A stretch of DNA of 50,137 nt from JBJXDT01 sp046153505. Its GTDB lineage: Bacteria > Pseudomonadota > Gammaproteobacteria > Burkholderiales > Methylophilaceae. Within the stretch, counting starts at the first letter, position 1. Every line of letters begins with the position of its first letter. The stretch is taken from positions 1 to 50,137 of the forward strand of contig JBJXDT010000086.1 in assembly GCA_046153505.1 (NCBI GenBank), in the 5' to 3' direction. Made by a program: the position numbers and the translations under genes. The notes below the pieces were generated by a model, which was given only the letters and a program-made list of their open reading frames with translations, did no database searches and was not told the DNA's origin. Of the stretch, positions 6,543-16,092 are shown piece after piece.

Positions 6543-8387
6543 TCATTCTACAGTAACACTTTTCGCTAAGTTTCGTGGTTTATCTACATCTGTACCTTTA
6601 AGTAACGCCACATGGTAGGCAAGCAATTGCACTGGTATAGTGTGTAAAATAGGGGAAAGTACGCCGACATGGCGAGGTGTACGAATGACATGCACGCCTT
6701 CTGATTCCATAAAGTGACTGTCGTCGTCAGCAAACACAAATAACTCGCCGCCACGCGCTTTTACTTCTTGCATGTTAGATTTTACTTTTTCCAGCAGTGC
6801 GTCATTAGGTGCAATCACCACGACCGGCATGTAATTATCTACCAATGCCAATGGGCCATGTTTAAGCTCACCCGCTGGGTAAGCCTCGGCATGAATATAT
6901 GAAATTTCTTTAAGCTTTAAGGCGCCTTCCAAAGCGATAGGGTAATGCACGCCGCGACCCAAAAATAACGCGTGATGTTTATTGCCAAAACTTTTTGACC
7001 ATTCACGAATTTGTGGCTCTAAATTGAGTGCATATTGCACACTGCCTGGTAAGCGTCTTAGCGCTTCCAGATAATCATGCTCTTGCTCTGAGCTTAGTAT
7101 GCCACGTTGTTTTGACAATGTTGCTGCGAGTGTAAATAAAGCTACCAGCTGCGTGGTAAAAGCTTTGGTAGATGCTACCCCTATTTCAGCGCCAGCTCGG
7201 GTATATAGCACAAGTTTAGAAGCGCGAGGTAAAGCACTTTCTTGCACATTGCAAATTGATAAAGTTAAATTCTGACCTAATTTTTGCGCATGTTTTAGCG
7301 CTTCCATCGTATCTAAAGTTTCACCTGACTGCGAAATAGTGACGATAAGTTGCTTGGGGTTTGGTACCGATTTGCGATAACGATATTCGCTTGCGATTTC
7401 TACACTAGTACGAATTTCTGCAATCCCTTCAAGCCAATATTTGGCAGTTAAGCCTGCGTAATAACTAGTGCCAGCTGCAAGAATGAGAACGCTGTCAATC
7501 TGCTTAAACACCTCAGTAGCGCCATCACCAAATAAAGCAGGGGAGAAACTTGCATCATCAATCAACGCTTCGATGGTATCAGTAAGCGCGCGAGGTTGCT
7601 CGTGAATTTCTTTCTGCATAAAATGTGCATAAGGACCAAGCTCCAAACTTGCCAAAGAAACATCACTCACGTGTATTTTACGATTAACGACAACATCGGA
7701 TTTATCCCAAATTGTCACGCCTTCGGCTTTCACTTCAGCAACATCACCATCTTCAAGATAAATCACACGTCGCGTCGCTTGCAACACAGCAGAAACGTCA
7801 GATGCAATAAAATTTGCGTCATCTCCCAAACCTACTAACAATGGGCAGCCTTGACGCGCAGAAATCATTAATTGAGTTTCTTTTAAGGAGATTACACTAA
7901 TTGCAAACGCGCCAGTTAAATCCTTAATTGACAGCTTAACAGCCGCTAGTAAGTGTTCACCTTTAGAATAATAATAGTGAATTAAGTGCGCGATTACCTC
8001 GGTATCAGTTTGCGAGGTAAAGTCGTAACCTAATTTTTGCAGGCGGTCACGCTGCGCGTCGTGATTTTCAATAATGCCATTATGCACTACGGCAATTTCA
8101 TTTTTGGAGACATGAGGATGCGCATTAGATTCTGTGACACCGCCATGCGTTGCCCAGCGTGTATGGCCAATGCCTACAAAACCTGTGAGATTTTCCGCAG
8201 TGGCCTTGGCCTGCATTTCACTCACGCGCCCCACAGCACGCACACGCCTAATCTCGCTTATGGGGCTGTCGCCATCTAAAACGGCGATTCCCGCAGAGTC
8301 GTAGCCGCGATATTCAAGACGACTTAAACCTTCTACTAAAAATGGCACTACATTTTTTTTTGCTACTGCACCTACAATACCGCACAT
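6543..8387 (-). CDS. glmS: Glutamine--fructose-6-phosphate aminotransferase
   Basis: GlmS makes glucosamine-6-phosphate from fructose-6-phosphate and glutamine, the first step toward UDP-GlcNAc for peptidoglycan and LPS. The 614-residue protein has the N-terminal glutaminase domain with catalytic Cys2 (MCGIVGAV), HTRWATHG and a URN-type core, then two SIS domains (SQSGETLDT and the late GRGVHYPIALEGALKLKE), ending in KSVTVE as is usual. It starts two bases after the glmU stop, so the two genes form one operon that supplies UDP-GlcNAc. No glmS ribozyme is expected here, as those are found mainly in Firmicutes. Confidence 0.97.
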   Translation of the reverse strand: MCGIVGAVAKKNVVPFLVEGLSRLEYRGYDSAGIAVLDGDSPISEIRRVRAVGRVSEMQAKATAENLTGFVGIGHTRWATHGGVTESNAHPHVSKNEIAVVHNGIIENHDAQRDRLQKLGYDFTSQTDTEVIAHLIHYYYSKGEHLLAAVKLSIKDLTGAFAISVISLKETQLMISARQGCPLLVGLGDDANFIASDVSAVLQATRRVIYLEDGDVAEVKAEGVTIWDKSDVVVNRKIHVSDVSLASLELGPYAHFMQKEIHEQPRALTDTIEALIDDASFSPALFGDGATEVFKQIDSVLILAAGTSYYAGLTAKYWLEGIAEIRTSVEIASEYRYRKSVPNPKQLIVTISQSGETLDTMEALKHAQKLGQNLTLSICNVQESALPRASKLVLYTRAGAEIGVASTKAFTTQLVALFTLAATLSKQRGILSSEQEHDYLEALRRLPGSVQYALNLEPQIREWSKSFGNKHHALFLGRGVHYPIALEGALKLKEISYIHAEAYPAGELKHGPLALVDNYMPVVVIAPNDALLEKVKSNMQEVKARGGELFVFADDDSHFMESEGVHVIRTPRHVGVLSPILHTIPVQLLAYHVALLKGTDVDKPRNLAKSVTVE

Positions 8388-8389
8388 AC

Positions 8390-9766
8390 TTAAACTTTCT
8401 TCTCTTTGCTTGGGCGTTTCCAGCCCTTAATGGTAATCTGCTTTGCGCGCGAAATAGTGAGCTCGCCCGCAGTAGCAGTTTTAGAAATGGTAGAGCCTGC
8501 ACCAATCGTCGCTCCTTTTTCAACCGTCACGGGCGCAATCAGTTGCGTATCTGAACCCACAAAAACATCATCTTCAATAACTGTTCTATGTTTATTTGCG
8601 CCGTCGTAATTGCAGGTAATCGTCCCTGCACCAATATTTACACGCTTACCCACGATGCTATCACCCACATAACTTAAATGATTGATGCTGCTTTGCGAAT
8701 CTACCTGCGCATTTTTAAGCTCTACAAAATTGCCAATATGCACGTCAGCTTGTAAAGCTGTGCCTGGCCGCAATCGCGCAAATGGCCCAACAGAATTATT
8801 TTCACCAACACTTGCCTCAACAATATGCGTAAATGGCGCAATCGTTGTATTGGCAGCGATACTCGTGTCTTTAATCACGCAATAAGCGCCAATTTTTACA
8901 TTTTCTCCCAAGTGCACGTTGCCTTCAAACACGCAACCAACATCAATCTCTACATCCTGTGCTGTTTCTAGCGTACCTCGAACATCAATACGCGCAGGGT
9001 CTGCTAGTGTTACGCCTTTTTTTAGTAGCTTTTCTGCATAGCGTTGTTGGTAAACGCGCTCAATTTGTGCTAAGTCCTGCTTGCTGTTGATTCCTGTAAT
9101 TGACCACTCATCATCTGCAATCTCTGCTGTCACGCAAAATTTATCCTGTACTGCAAGTGCCACAATGTCGGTTAAATAATATTCTTTTTGTGCATTATTA
9201 TTAGACAGCCCTGCGAGCCAATTTTTAAGCGCCTTTGCAGGCATCGCCATTATACCTGTATTGATTTCATTGATTTTTCGATGTGCTTCTGTCGCATCTT
9301 TTTGCTCAATAATCGCCGTAACAGAATTTTTTGCATCGCGAATAATTCGCCCATAACCGGTTGGGTCAGCTTTATTGAATGACAAAATCGCAAGTTGTTG
9401 ATTTGCGTGTGTCAGCAGCTTTTTGCAAGCCTCAGCATTAATTAAAGGCACGTCACCCAACAAAATCAAGGTGTTTGCGTCATCATCTAAATGTGGCGTA
9501 GCTTGTTGCACGGCGTGGCCTGTGCCCAATTGCTCCTTTTGTTCTGCCCAAATAATAATTTCTTCGTTAAAGGCATTTTTCACCAAATCACCACCAAAAC
9601 CATATACGACAATGATTTTAGCGGGATTAAGTACTTTTGCGCAATCGACCACATGGCGCAAGATTGGTTTGCCCGCTACTTCGTGCAACACCTTGGGCTT
9701 TCTAGAGAACATGCGCGTGCCTTTGCCAGCAGCGAGGATAACGATATTAAGTTTTGCTTGCATCAT
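8390..9766 (-). CDS. glmU: Bifunctional GlmU: GlcNAc-1-phosphate uridyltransferase / glucosamine-1-phosphate acetyltransferase
   Basis: GlmU acetylates glucosamine-1-phosphate and then couples it to UTP. The 458-residue length is standard. The N-terminal pyrophosphorylase domain has LAAGKGTRM at 11-19 and a GTGHAVQQA motif; the C-terminal left-handed beta-helix shows hexapeptide repeats and the acetyltransferase segment with FVELKNA, NHLSYVGD and NIGAGTITCNYDG. Two ATGs lie in tandem at 9766 and 9763. The gene is the first of the glmU-glmS operon; a 12-bp palindrome sits about 55 bases upstream. Confidence 0.97.
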   Translation of the reverse strand: MMQAKLNIVILAAGKGTRMFSRKPKVLHEVAGKPILRHVVDCAKVLNPAKIIVVYGFGGDLVKNAFNEEIIIWAEQKEQLGTGHAVQQATPHLDDDANTLILLGDVPLINAEACKKLLTHANQQLAILSFNKADPTGYGRIIRDAKNSVTAIIEQKDATEAHRKINEINTGIMAMPAKALKNWLAGLSNNNAQKEYYLTDIVALAVQDKFCVTAEIADDEWSITGINSKQDLAQIERVYQQRYAEKLLKKGVTLADPARIDVRGTLETAQDVEIDVGCVFEGNVHLGENVKIGAYCVIKDTSIAANTTIAPFTHIVEASVGENNSVGPFARLRPGTALQADVHIGNFVELKNAQVDSQSSINHLSYVGDSIVGKRVNIGAGTITCNYDGANKHRTVIEDDVFVGSDTQLIAPVTVEKGATIGAGSTISKTATAGELTISRAKQITIKGWKRPSKEKKV

Positions 9767-9820
9767 TCCGCTATTCTACTATGCCCGCCTAACTTGCGGA
9801 AATGCGGATTGTAAAACATT

Positions 9821-9846
9821 ATTTGACGCAAAGTTTTGCGTCAAAT
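9821..9846. repeat. Perfect 26-base palindrome upstream of glmU
   Basis: ATTTGACGCAAA and TTTGCGTCAAAT (12-base arms, two-base gap) lie between the divergent genes glmU and ynfA. There is no T run on either side, so it is not a simple terminator. It could be an operator for a dimeric regulator, or a hairpin in the glmU leader. No regulator is identifiable from the sequence. Confidence 0.5.
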
Positions 9847-9964
9847 AGGATGGGTATTTAATGTTAGCTAAGTGCATAGATTGTAGTCAGTTAATAATTT
9901 CCAAACAATAATTCGTCAATAATGCTAAAGTTTAACGCTTACCAGCCAACTTGATTTTGACTTT

Positions 9965-10291
9965 ATGGATATGTTCAAAATATTTGGGCTTTTTGTACTA
10001 ACTGCAATTGCTGAGATTGTCGGTTGTTATTTGCCTTATCTTTGGCTTAAGCAAAATGGCTCGCCTTGGTTGCTGCTACCTGCAGCATTTAGCTTAGCGC
10101 TTTTTGCTTGGCTTTTAACATTGCATCCTAGCGCTGCTGGTCGCACTTATGCAGCTTATGGTGGCGTTTATATCTCAGTTGCTATTTTCTGGCTTTGGCT
10201 GGTTGAATCCATAAAGCCAAACTCGACAGATTTATTGGGCGTTTTTGTATGCTTACTAGGGATGGCGATTATTATATTTGGTTCAAGATAA
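9965..10291 (+). CDS. YnfA/UPF0060 family small membrane protein
   Basis: A 108-residue inner-membrane protein with four predicted spans and the family signatures TAIAEIVGCYLPYLWL near the start, GRTYAAYGGVYI in the middle and WLWLVESIKP. The family is structurally related to small multidrug resistance transporters, and E. coli YnfA has been linked to efflux, but the physiological role is not settled. The ATG at 9965 has only a weak ribosome binding site. It shares its upstream region with glmU and is followed 20 bases later by the small gene at 10312. Confidence 0.85.
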   Translation: MDMFKIFGLFVLTAIAEIVGCYLPYLWLKQNGSPWLLLPAAFSLALFAWLLTLHPSAAGRTYAAYGGVYISVAIFWLWLVESIKPNSTDLLGVFVCLLGMAIIIFGSR

Positions 10292-10311
10292 TGACAATTG
10301 CTTACTAAAAC

Positions 10312-10563
10312 ATGTCTCCAACTGCAAATACAGTAGAAATTGCCGTAAAAGAAGCATTTCCCGCTGCGGATCACTCTGCCATTTTGGCTCAGCTTAATTC
10401 TTACGGTATTGAGCCCTATGAAAACGAAGTTGAACGTGTTCAGCTAACTCTTATTCGCTTATGCCAAGGCGACCCAGCAAAGTTAGTTGAGCAAATTAAA
10501 ATTGCTAAAATGGATTATAGGGATATTCTAGTTTTTGCTGACCGCCCAATTCCATTAATTTAA
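10312..10563 (+). CDS. Conserved-looking small hypothetical protein (83 aa)
   Basis: The 83-residue product is acidic and all-helical in appearance, without a signal peptide or membrane span. Its central part (EVERVQLTLIRLCQGDPAKLVEQIKIAKMDYRDIL) resembles short proteobacterial proteins of unknown function that I cannot name precisely; the final segment VFADRPIPLI is hydrophobic. It follows ynfA by 20 bases on the same strand and ends 40 bases before a strong bidirectional terminator, so it is probably co-transcribed with ynfA. Confidence 0.7.
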   Translation: MSPTANTVEIAVKEAFPAADHSAILAQLNSYGIEPYENEVERVQLTLIRLCQGDPAKLVEQIKIAKMDYRDILVFADRPIPLI

Positions 10564-10602
10564 TGCCCATTTTAAACAATGTGCGTTAAAGTTTTTGACA
10601 TT

Positions 10603-10630
10603 AAAAAAACGACCCATGGGTCGTTTTTTT
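10603..10630. terminator. Bidirectional intrinsic terminator between the 10312 gene and atpC
   Basis: Seven A, the stem ACGACCC/GGGTCGT with a very short AT loop, and seven T form a symmetric hairpin. It works in both directions, ending the ynfA-side transcript and the ATP synthase operon arriving from the right. Confidence 0.85.
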
Positions 10631-10645
10631 ATTTTGATTTGCTAA

Positions 10646-11071
10646 TTAGTGCACTTTTTTGCGAAACTTTTGAATCGCTTGAATTTGCGCGACCGCTTCC
10701 GCCAATTCGGCTTGGGCTTTTGCGTAATCCATGTCAGAAGTTCTGTTTTTCATAGCTTCTTCCGCAGCGGCTTTAGCGGCAACTGCTTTAGCTTCATCTA
10801 AATCACCACCGCGAATTGCAGTATCGGCTAACACAGTGATTAACCCTGGCTGAACTTCTAACATGCCGCCAGAAATAAATATCAACGTTTCTTCGGCTTG
10901 GCCAGACTGCTTAATGCGCAATGCACCCGGTTTAATGGTGGTAATCATTGGCGCATGGTTAGGATAAATACCTACTTCACCAGCTTTTGCTGGTGCTACA
11001 ACAAACTCGGCTAAACCTGAAAAAATTTCAGCCTCGGCGCTTACAACTTCAATACGTACAGTGTGTACCAT
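10646..11071 (-). CDS. atpC: ATP synthase F1 subunit epsilon
   Basis: The epsilon subunit links the F1 rotor to the c-ring and can inhibit ATP hydrolysis. The 141 residues comprise the N-terminal beta sandwich (VVSAEAEIFSGLAEFVVAPAKAGEVGI, YPNHAPMITTIKPG) and the C-terminal two-helix hairpin rich in Ala and Glu. It is the last gene of the atpIBEFHAGDC operon, 24 bases after atpD and just ahead of the shared terminator. Confidence 0.96.
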   Translation of the reverse strand: MVHTVRIEVVSAEAEIFSGLAEFVVAPAKAGEVGIYPNHAPMITTIKPGALRIKQSGQAEETLIFISGGMLEVQPGLITVLADTAIRGGDLDEAKAVAAKAAAEEAMKNRTSDMDYAKAQAELAEAVAQIQAIQKFRKKVH

Positions 11072-11095
11072 TAAACTTTATCCTTGGTCTTTAGC

Positions 11096-12532
11096 TTAAT
11101 TTACAGTTTTGGCTTTTTCAACAGCTTCTTCAATGCCGCCTACCATGTAGAATGCTTGCTCTGGTAAGTGGTCATATTCGCCAGCAACAATCGCTTTAAA
11201 ACCTTTGATAGTTTCTTTTAATGGCACGTATTTACCTGGCGAGCCTGTAAACACCTCTGCCACGTGGAAAGGTTGTGATAAGAAACGTTGGATTTTACGT
11301 GCACGGCCAACCGCTAATTTATCCTCCGGTGACAATTCGTCCATACCCAAGATTGCGATAATATCGCGTAATTCTTTATAGCGTTGTAATGTTTGTTGAA
11401 CTGAACGCGCTACGTTGTAGTGCTCTTCACCAACCACCAATGGGTCTAATTGACGTGATGTTGAATCGAGTGGATCCACCGCTGGGTAGATACCTAAAGA
11501 TGCAATGTCACGTGAAAGAACCACAGTTGAGTCCAAATGTTGGAATGTTGTTGCTGGTGATGGGTCAGTCAAGTCATCCGCAGGTACGTAAACCGCTTGG
11601 ATAGAGGTAATTGAACCAGTTTTTGTTGATGTAATACGCTCTTGTAAACGACCCATTTCGTCAGCTAATGTTGGTTGGTAACCCACAGCTGAAGGCATAC
11701 GACCTAATAGCGCAGAAACCTCAGTACCTGCCAAAGTGTAGCGATAAATGTTATCCACGAAGAACAACACATCTCGACCTTCGTCACGGAATTTTTCTGC
11801 CATGGTCAAGCCAGACAAAGCCACACGCAAACGGTTGCCTGGTGGCTCGTTCATTTGACCAAACACCATGGCTACTTTAGATTCTTTCATGTCATCTAAT
11901 TTAATAACACCAGCTTCTGCCATTTCATGGTAGAAATCGTTTCCCTCACGCGTACGCTCCCCCACACCTGCAAAAACGGATAAACCAGAGTGTTGTTTCG
12001 CAATGTTGTTGATGAGTTCTAGCATGTTTACGGTTTTGCCTACACCAGCGCCACCGAACAGACCCACTTTACCGCCTTTAGCAAATGGGCAAACTAAGTC
12101 AATCACCTTGATGCCTGTTTCTAACAAATCAACTGAAGGAGAGAGTTCTTCAAAAGAAGGTGCTTTTTGATGAATTGAGCGACGTTCTTTAGAGTCAATC
12201 GCACCAAGCTCATCAATCGGGCGACCCAATACGTCCATAATACGGCCCAAAGTGCCAGTACCTACTGGTACTGTAATTTGTTTACCTGTTGCTTTAAATG
12301 AGGTGCCACGCGCAAGGCCATCCGAAGAGCCCATCGCAATGGTACGTACAATACCGTCACCCAATTGCTGCTGCACTTCTAAGGTCAAGCCAGCTTCCGC
12401 TTGAGAGTCTTTGTCATCAATAATCAACGCATCAAATACTTTTGGCATATGATCACGTGGAAACTCAACGTCCACCACCGCGCCAATACATTGAACAACT
12501 TTACCTACTACTGCTTGATTTGCTTTTGCCAT
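11096..12532 (-). CDS. atpD: ATP synthase F1 subunit beta
   Basis: This is the catalytic subunit of the F1 hexamer, 478 residues. The Walker A motif GGAGVGKTV, the catalytic Glu in GERTREGNDFYHEM, the Walker B region VLFFVDNIYRYT and the ATP-synthase signature segment PAVDPLDSTSR are all present. It sits in the usual order between atpG (upstream) and atpC (downstream). Confidence 0.98.
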   Translation of the reverse strand: MAKANQAVVGKVVQCIGAVVDVEFPRDHMPKVFDALIIDDKDSQAEAGLTLEVQQQLGDGIVRTIAMGSSDGLARGTSFKATGKQITVPVGTGTLGRIMDVLGRPIDELGAIDSKERRSIHQKAPSFEELSPSVDLLETGIKVIDLVCPFAKGGKVGLFGGAGVGKTVNMLELINNIAKQHSGLSVFAGVGERTREGNDFYHEMAEAGVIKLDDMKESKVAMVFGQMNEPPGNRLRVALSGLTMAEKFRDEGRDVLFFVDNIYRYTLAGTEVSALLGRMPSAVGYQPTLADEMGRLQERITSTKTGSITSIQAVYVPADDLTDPSPATTFQHLDSTVVLSRDIASLGIYPAVDPLDSTSRQLDPLVVGEEHYNVARSVQQTLQRYKELRDIIAILGMDELSPEDKLAVGRARKIQRFLSQPFHVAEVFTGSPGKYVPLKETIKGFKAIVAGEYDHLPEQAFYMVGGIEEAVEKAKTVN

Positions 12533-12578
12533 TTTCTATCCCTAACTTCTATATTTAGTCAGATTTAATTAAATTCTA

Positions 12579-13445
12579 TTAAGATACTGCTGCTGCGCCG
12601 CCAACGATTTCCGAGATTTCCTTAGTAATCGCCGCTTGACGCGCTTTGTTGTAAACCAGTTTCAGCTCACCAATCACGTTTTTCGCGTTATCTGACGCAG
12701 ACTTCATCGCCACCATGCGCGATGATTGTTCAGACGCCATGTTTTCCGCTACCGCGTTATAAATCAACGATTCCACATAACGCACCATCAATTCATCAAC
12801 CACAGGCTTGGCCTCTGGCTCGTAAATGTAATCCCAATGGCCTTTTGGACTGCCCAATTGCTCACCTGTCAAAGGTAATAATTGCTGCATGGTAGGCTCT
12901 TGTTTCATGGTGTTGATAAATTTGGTATAGCAAATAAACAACTGGTCAATTTCGCCCGCTGTATAAGCATCCAGCATTACTTTTACCGTGCCAATTAAAT
13001 TTTCTAAATGCGGCACATCACCCAAACCAATCGTGTGCGATTTTATGTCAGCACCTACGCGCGTCATAAAACCCAAACCTTTATTGCCAATGGCGCTCAC
13101 CGCGATTTTTTTGCCTTCCGTTTCCCAAGTTTTCATTTGGTTAATCGAAAGGCGCAACATGTTAGTGTTTAAGCCTCCACAAAGACCTTTATCTGAGCTC
13201 ACCACAATTAAACCGATGTTTTTAACTGTATCGCGTTTTGTTAAAAATGCATGTTTATACTCTGGGTTTGCCGCAGACATATGCGCCGCAATATTGCGGA
13301 TTTTCTCGGCATAAGGACGACTGGCACGCATTCTGTCTTGCGCCTTGCGCATTTTAGATGCAGCAACCATCTCCATCGCTTTGGTGATCTTGCGGGTATT
13401 TTCTACCGACTTAATCTTGGTTCTAATCTCTTTACTACCAGCCAT
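12579..13445 (-). CDS. atpG: ATP synthase F1 subunit gamma
   Basis: The gamma subunit is the central rotor shaft. The 288-residue protein starts with MAGSKEIRTKIKSVENTRKITKAMEMVAASKMRK-type sequence (the conserved N-terminal helix) and ends with a helix containing NDAxN-like SDNAKNVIGEL and ITKEISEIVGGAAA, which fits into the alpha/beta hexamer. Normal length and operon position. Confidence 0.97.
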   Translation of the reverse strand: MAGSKEIRTKIKSVENTRKITKAMEMVAASKMRKAQDRMRASRPYAEKIRNIAAHMSAANPEYKHAFLTKRDTVKNIGLIVVSSDKGLCGGLNTNMLRLSINQMKTWETEGKKIAVSAIGNKGLGFMTRVGADIKSHTIGLGDVPHLENLIGTVKVMLDAYTAGEIDQLFICYTKFINTMKQEPTMQQLLPLTGEQLGSPKGHWDYIYEPEAKPVVDELMVRYVESLIYNAVAENMASEQSSRMVAMKSASDNAKNVIGELKLVYNKARQAAITKEISEIVGGAAAVS

Positions 13446-13467
13446 TTTTCGTTATCCGATAGTTAAA

Positions 13468-15009
13468 TTAGTAAGCGTTTGTCGCTTTGAAGTCTTGAAT
13501 CGCCGCTTCTACGGCTTTTTCACTATCGCCAGCCAAGTCTTTGCTGGATTCGATGCCATCCATCAATTTTTTGTATTTTGAGCTCATGAAACCATGTAAG
13601 GCATTTTCAAACGCCAATACTTTATTGGTTGGCACATCATCAAAATAGCCCTTATTTGCTGCCAAAAGGGTAATTGCCATGTTTGGCACACTGAGTGGTG
13701 AATATTGCGCTTGTTTCATTAACTCTGTAAACATACGTCCACGATCTAATTGTTTGCGTGTTGCTTCATCTAAATCTGAGGCAAACTGCGCGAACGCGGC
13801 CAATTCACGGTATTGCGCTAATGCTAAACGTACACCGCCACCCAATTTCTTGATGACTTTAGTTTGCGCAGCTCCACCCACGCGTGAAACAGAAATACCC
13901 GCGTTAATAGCTGGACGAATACCAGCATTGAATAAGTCGGTTTCCAAGAAGATTTGACCGTCTGTAATCGAAATTACGTTAGTTGGTACGAATGCAGAAA
14001 CATCACCAGCGGCAGTTTCAATGACTGGCAATGCAGTCAATGAACCTGTTTTGCCTTTTACCTTGCCTTTGGTGAATTTCTCAACATACTCTTCGTTTAC
14101 GCGAGCTGCGCGCTCTAACAAACGTGAGTGAATGTAGAACACATCACCTGGGTAAGCTTCGCGGCCTGGTGGACGGCGCAGTAACAAAGAAATTTGACGG
14201 TAAGCAATCGCTTGTTTGGTCAAATCATCATAAACGATTAAAGCATCTTCACCACGGTCACGGAAATATTCGCCCATTGTGCAACCTGCATATGGCGCCA
14301 AATATTGCAATGCTGCTGAATCTGAAGCTGTAGCTGCAACGACGATTGTGTAAGCCATTGCGCCGTTTTCTTCTAATTTACGCACCACGTTGGCAATGGT
14401 CGACGCTTTTTGACCAATCGCCACATACACACAGGTCATGCTTTGACCTTTTTGGTTAATAATCGCATCAACTGCTACAGCTGTTTTACCTGTCTGACGG
14501 TCACCAATAATCAATTCACGTTGGCCGCGACCTACTGGCACCATTGAGTCAACAGATTTCAAACCAGTTTGTACTGGTTGAGAAACTGATTTTCGTGCAA
14601 TCACGCCTGGCGCAACTTTTTCAATTTTGTCAGTCATTTTGGTTTTTACTGGGCCCTTGCCATCAATCGGCTGACCCAATGCGTTTACTACGCGGCCAAT
14701 CAGCTCTGGGCCAACTGGCACTTCCAAAATACGACCGGTACATTTACATACATCACCTTCCGTGATGTGTTCGTAGTCTCCCAATACCACCGCGCCAACT
14801 GAATCGCGTTCTAAGTTTAGCGCCAAGCCAAATGTATTGCCTGGGAACTCGATCATCTCGCCAGACATGACGTTTGAAAGACCGTGAATACGCACGATAC
14901 CGTCAGTTACAGAGATTACCGTACCTTGGGTACGCGCCTCGCTACTAACCGAAAAATTCTCTAATCTGCTTTTAATCAGTTCACTGATTTCTGATGTAGA
15001 TAATTGCAT
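13468..15009 (-). CDS. atpA: ATP synthase F1 subunit alpha
   Basis: The non-catalytic nucleotide-binding subunit, 513 residues. It has the Walker A motif GDRQTGKTA, the VGRGQRELIIGD lead-in, the catalytic-interface segment LLLRRPPGREAYPGD and the signature PAINAGISVSRVGG with the arginine finger in SVSRVG. It follows atpH with a 32-base spacer and precedes atpG by 22 bases. Confidence 0.98.
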   Translation of the reverse strand: MQLSTSEISELIKSRLENFSVSSEARTQGTVISVTDGIVRIHGLSNVMSGEMIEFPGNTFGLALNLERDSVGAVVLGDYEHITEGDVCKCTGRILEVPVGPELIGRVVNALGQPIDGKGPVKTKMTDKIEKVAPGVIARKSVSQPVQTGLKSVDSMVPVGRGQRELIIGDRQTGKTAVAVDAIINQKGQSMTCVYVAIGQKASTIANVVRKLEENGAMAYTIVVAATASDSAALQYLAPYAGCTMGEYFRDRGEDALIVYDDLTKQAIAYRQISLLLRRPPGREAYPGDVFYIHSRLLERAARVNEEYVEKFTKGKVKGKTGSLTALPVIETAAGDVSAFVPTNVISITDGQIFLETDLFNAGIRPAINAGISVSRVGGAAQTKVIKKLGGGVRLALAQYRELAAFAQFASDLDEATRKQLDRGRMFTELMKQAQYSPLSVPNMAITLLAANKGYFDDVPTNKVLAFENALHGFMSSKYKKLMDGIESSKDLAGDSEKAVEAAIQDFKATNAY

Positions 15010-15041
15010 TGCTAACTCCTAATGTTTTCTTTGGCTGTTGC

Positions 15042-15578
15042 TTAAGCCGACAGCGAATAAGCTAAATTTTGTAACTGACCTTTAACGGACGCATCGATTA
15101 CGGTATCGCCCACAATAATTTTAATGCCGCCAATAATTTCTTCATCTACCGAAACAGTGGCTTCTACTTTTTTGCCAAATTTGGCTTCTAAACGCTTCAC
15201 TAAGTCTTTTACTTCTGCCGCGCTTGGTTTTGCTGCCGCAATAATTTGCGCATCTAAGGTGCCTTCATCTTGTGCTTTGAGTTCTTCAAATGCGCTAGAT
15301 ATAGCAGGCAATATAGATAAGCGACCATATTCAACCAAAGTTTTGATCATATTTTGACCATGCTCATTTAACTTGTTGCCACACACTTTCAAAAAAGCAG
15401 CTTGCAAATCATTACTGTCTACTTTTGGGTCTGCAATGTAAGCACTAAATTGCGCGTCATTCCCTACTGACGTTGCAAAAATTAACATCTCAGACCACTT
15501 ATCGAGCGCTTTTTGCTCTTTTGCAAGCTTAAATGCAGCTACTGCGTATGGCCTTGCGATGGTTGAAATTTCAGCCAT
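15042..15578 (-). CDS. atpH: ATP synthase F1 subunit delta
   Basis: The delta subunit joins the peripheral stalk to the top of F1. The 178 residues show the conserved N-terminal ARPYAVAAFKLA and the C-terminal VEATVSVDEEIIGGIKIIVGDTVIDASVKGQL segment. The gene abuts atpF directly: the atpF stop ends one base before the delta start codon. Confidence 0.96.
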   Translation of the reverse strand: MAEISTIARPYAVAAFKLAKEQKALDKWSEMLIFATSVGNDAQFSAYIADPKVDSNDLQAAFLKVCGNKLNEHGQNMIKTLVEYGRLSILPAISSAFEELKAQDEGTLDAQIIAAAKPSAAEVKDLVKRLEAKFGKKVEATVSVDEEIIGGIKIIVGDTVIDASVKGQLQNLAYSLSA

Positions 15579-16049
15579 TTATAGCTCCGCCGCAAGTTTA
15601 GAAAGCATTTCGGAATGCGTTTTTGCGTTAATTTCTTTACGCAAAATTTTCTCAGCACCAGCCACAGCAAGTGCAGAAACCTGGGTACGCAAGCCTTCTT
15701 TAGCACGATTCACTTCTTGATCAATCTCTGCCTTGGCGCCTGCAATAATGCGCTCGCCTTCCACTTTGGCATTCGATTTAGCCTCTTCTACTATTTGACT
15801 TGCGCGTTTTTCTGCTTGGCCGATAATCTCCGTTGCTTTTTGCTTGGCTTCGTTCAAAGTCACTTCAGATTTCTTTGCAGCAACTTCCAAGGCGCTACGA
15901 CCTTCTGAAGCAGCAGCCAAGCCATCTGCAATTTCTTTTTGACGCTTTTCAATTGCGCCTAAAAGTGGTGGCCAAACAAATTTCACGGTAAACCAAATCA
16001 ACACGGCAAATGCAATGGCTTGTGCGATGAGTGTGAAATTAATATTCAT
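15579..16049 (-). CDS. atpF: ATP synthase Fo subunit b
   Basis: The peripheral-stalk subunit b: one N-terminal membrane span (about residues 5-26, INFTLIAQAIAFAVLIWF) followed by a long charged amphipathic helix rich in Ala, Glu, Lys that dimerises and binds delta. 156 residues is the typical length. It sits between atpE and atpH. Confidence 0.96.
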   Translation of the reverse strand: MNINFTLIAQAIAFAVLIWFTVKFVWPPLLGAIEKRQKEIADGLAAASEGRSALEVAAKKSEVTLNEAKQKATEIIGQAEKRASQIVEEAKSNAKVEGERIIAGAKAEIDQEVNRAKEGLRTQVSALAVAGAEKILRKEINAKTHSEMLSKLAAEL

Positions 16050-16092
16050 ATTTACTCCTTTGTTTAAGTTTGGTTAAAACAACCTAAACAAA

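Noticed and set aside
6543..8387. Possible glmS ribozyme upstream of glmS
   Set aside because: glmU abuts glmS with a two-base gap, leaving no room, and the ribozyme is characteristic of Gram-positive bacteria.
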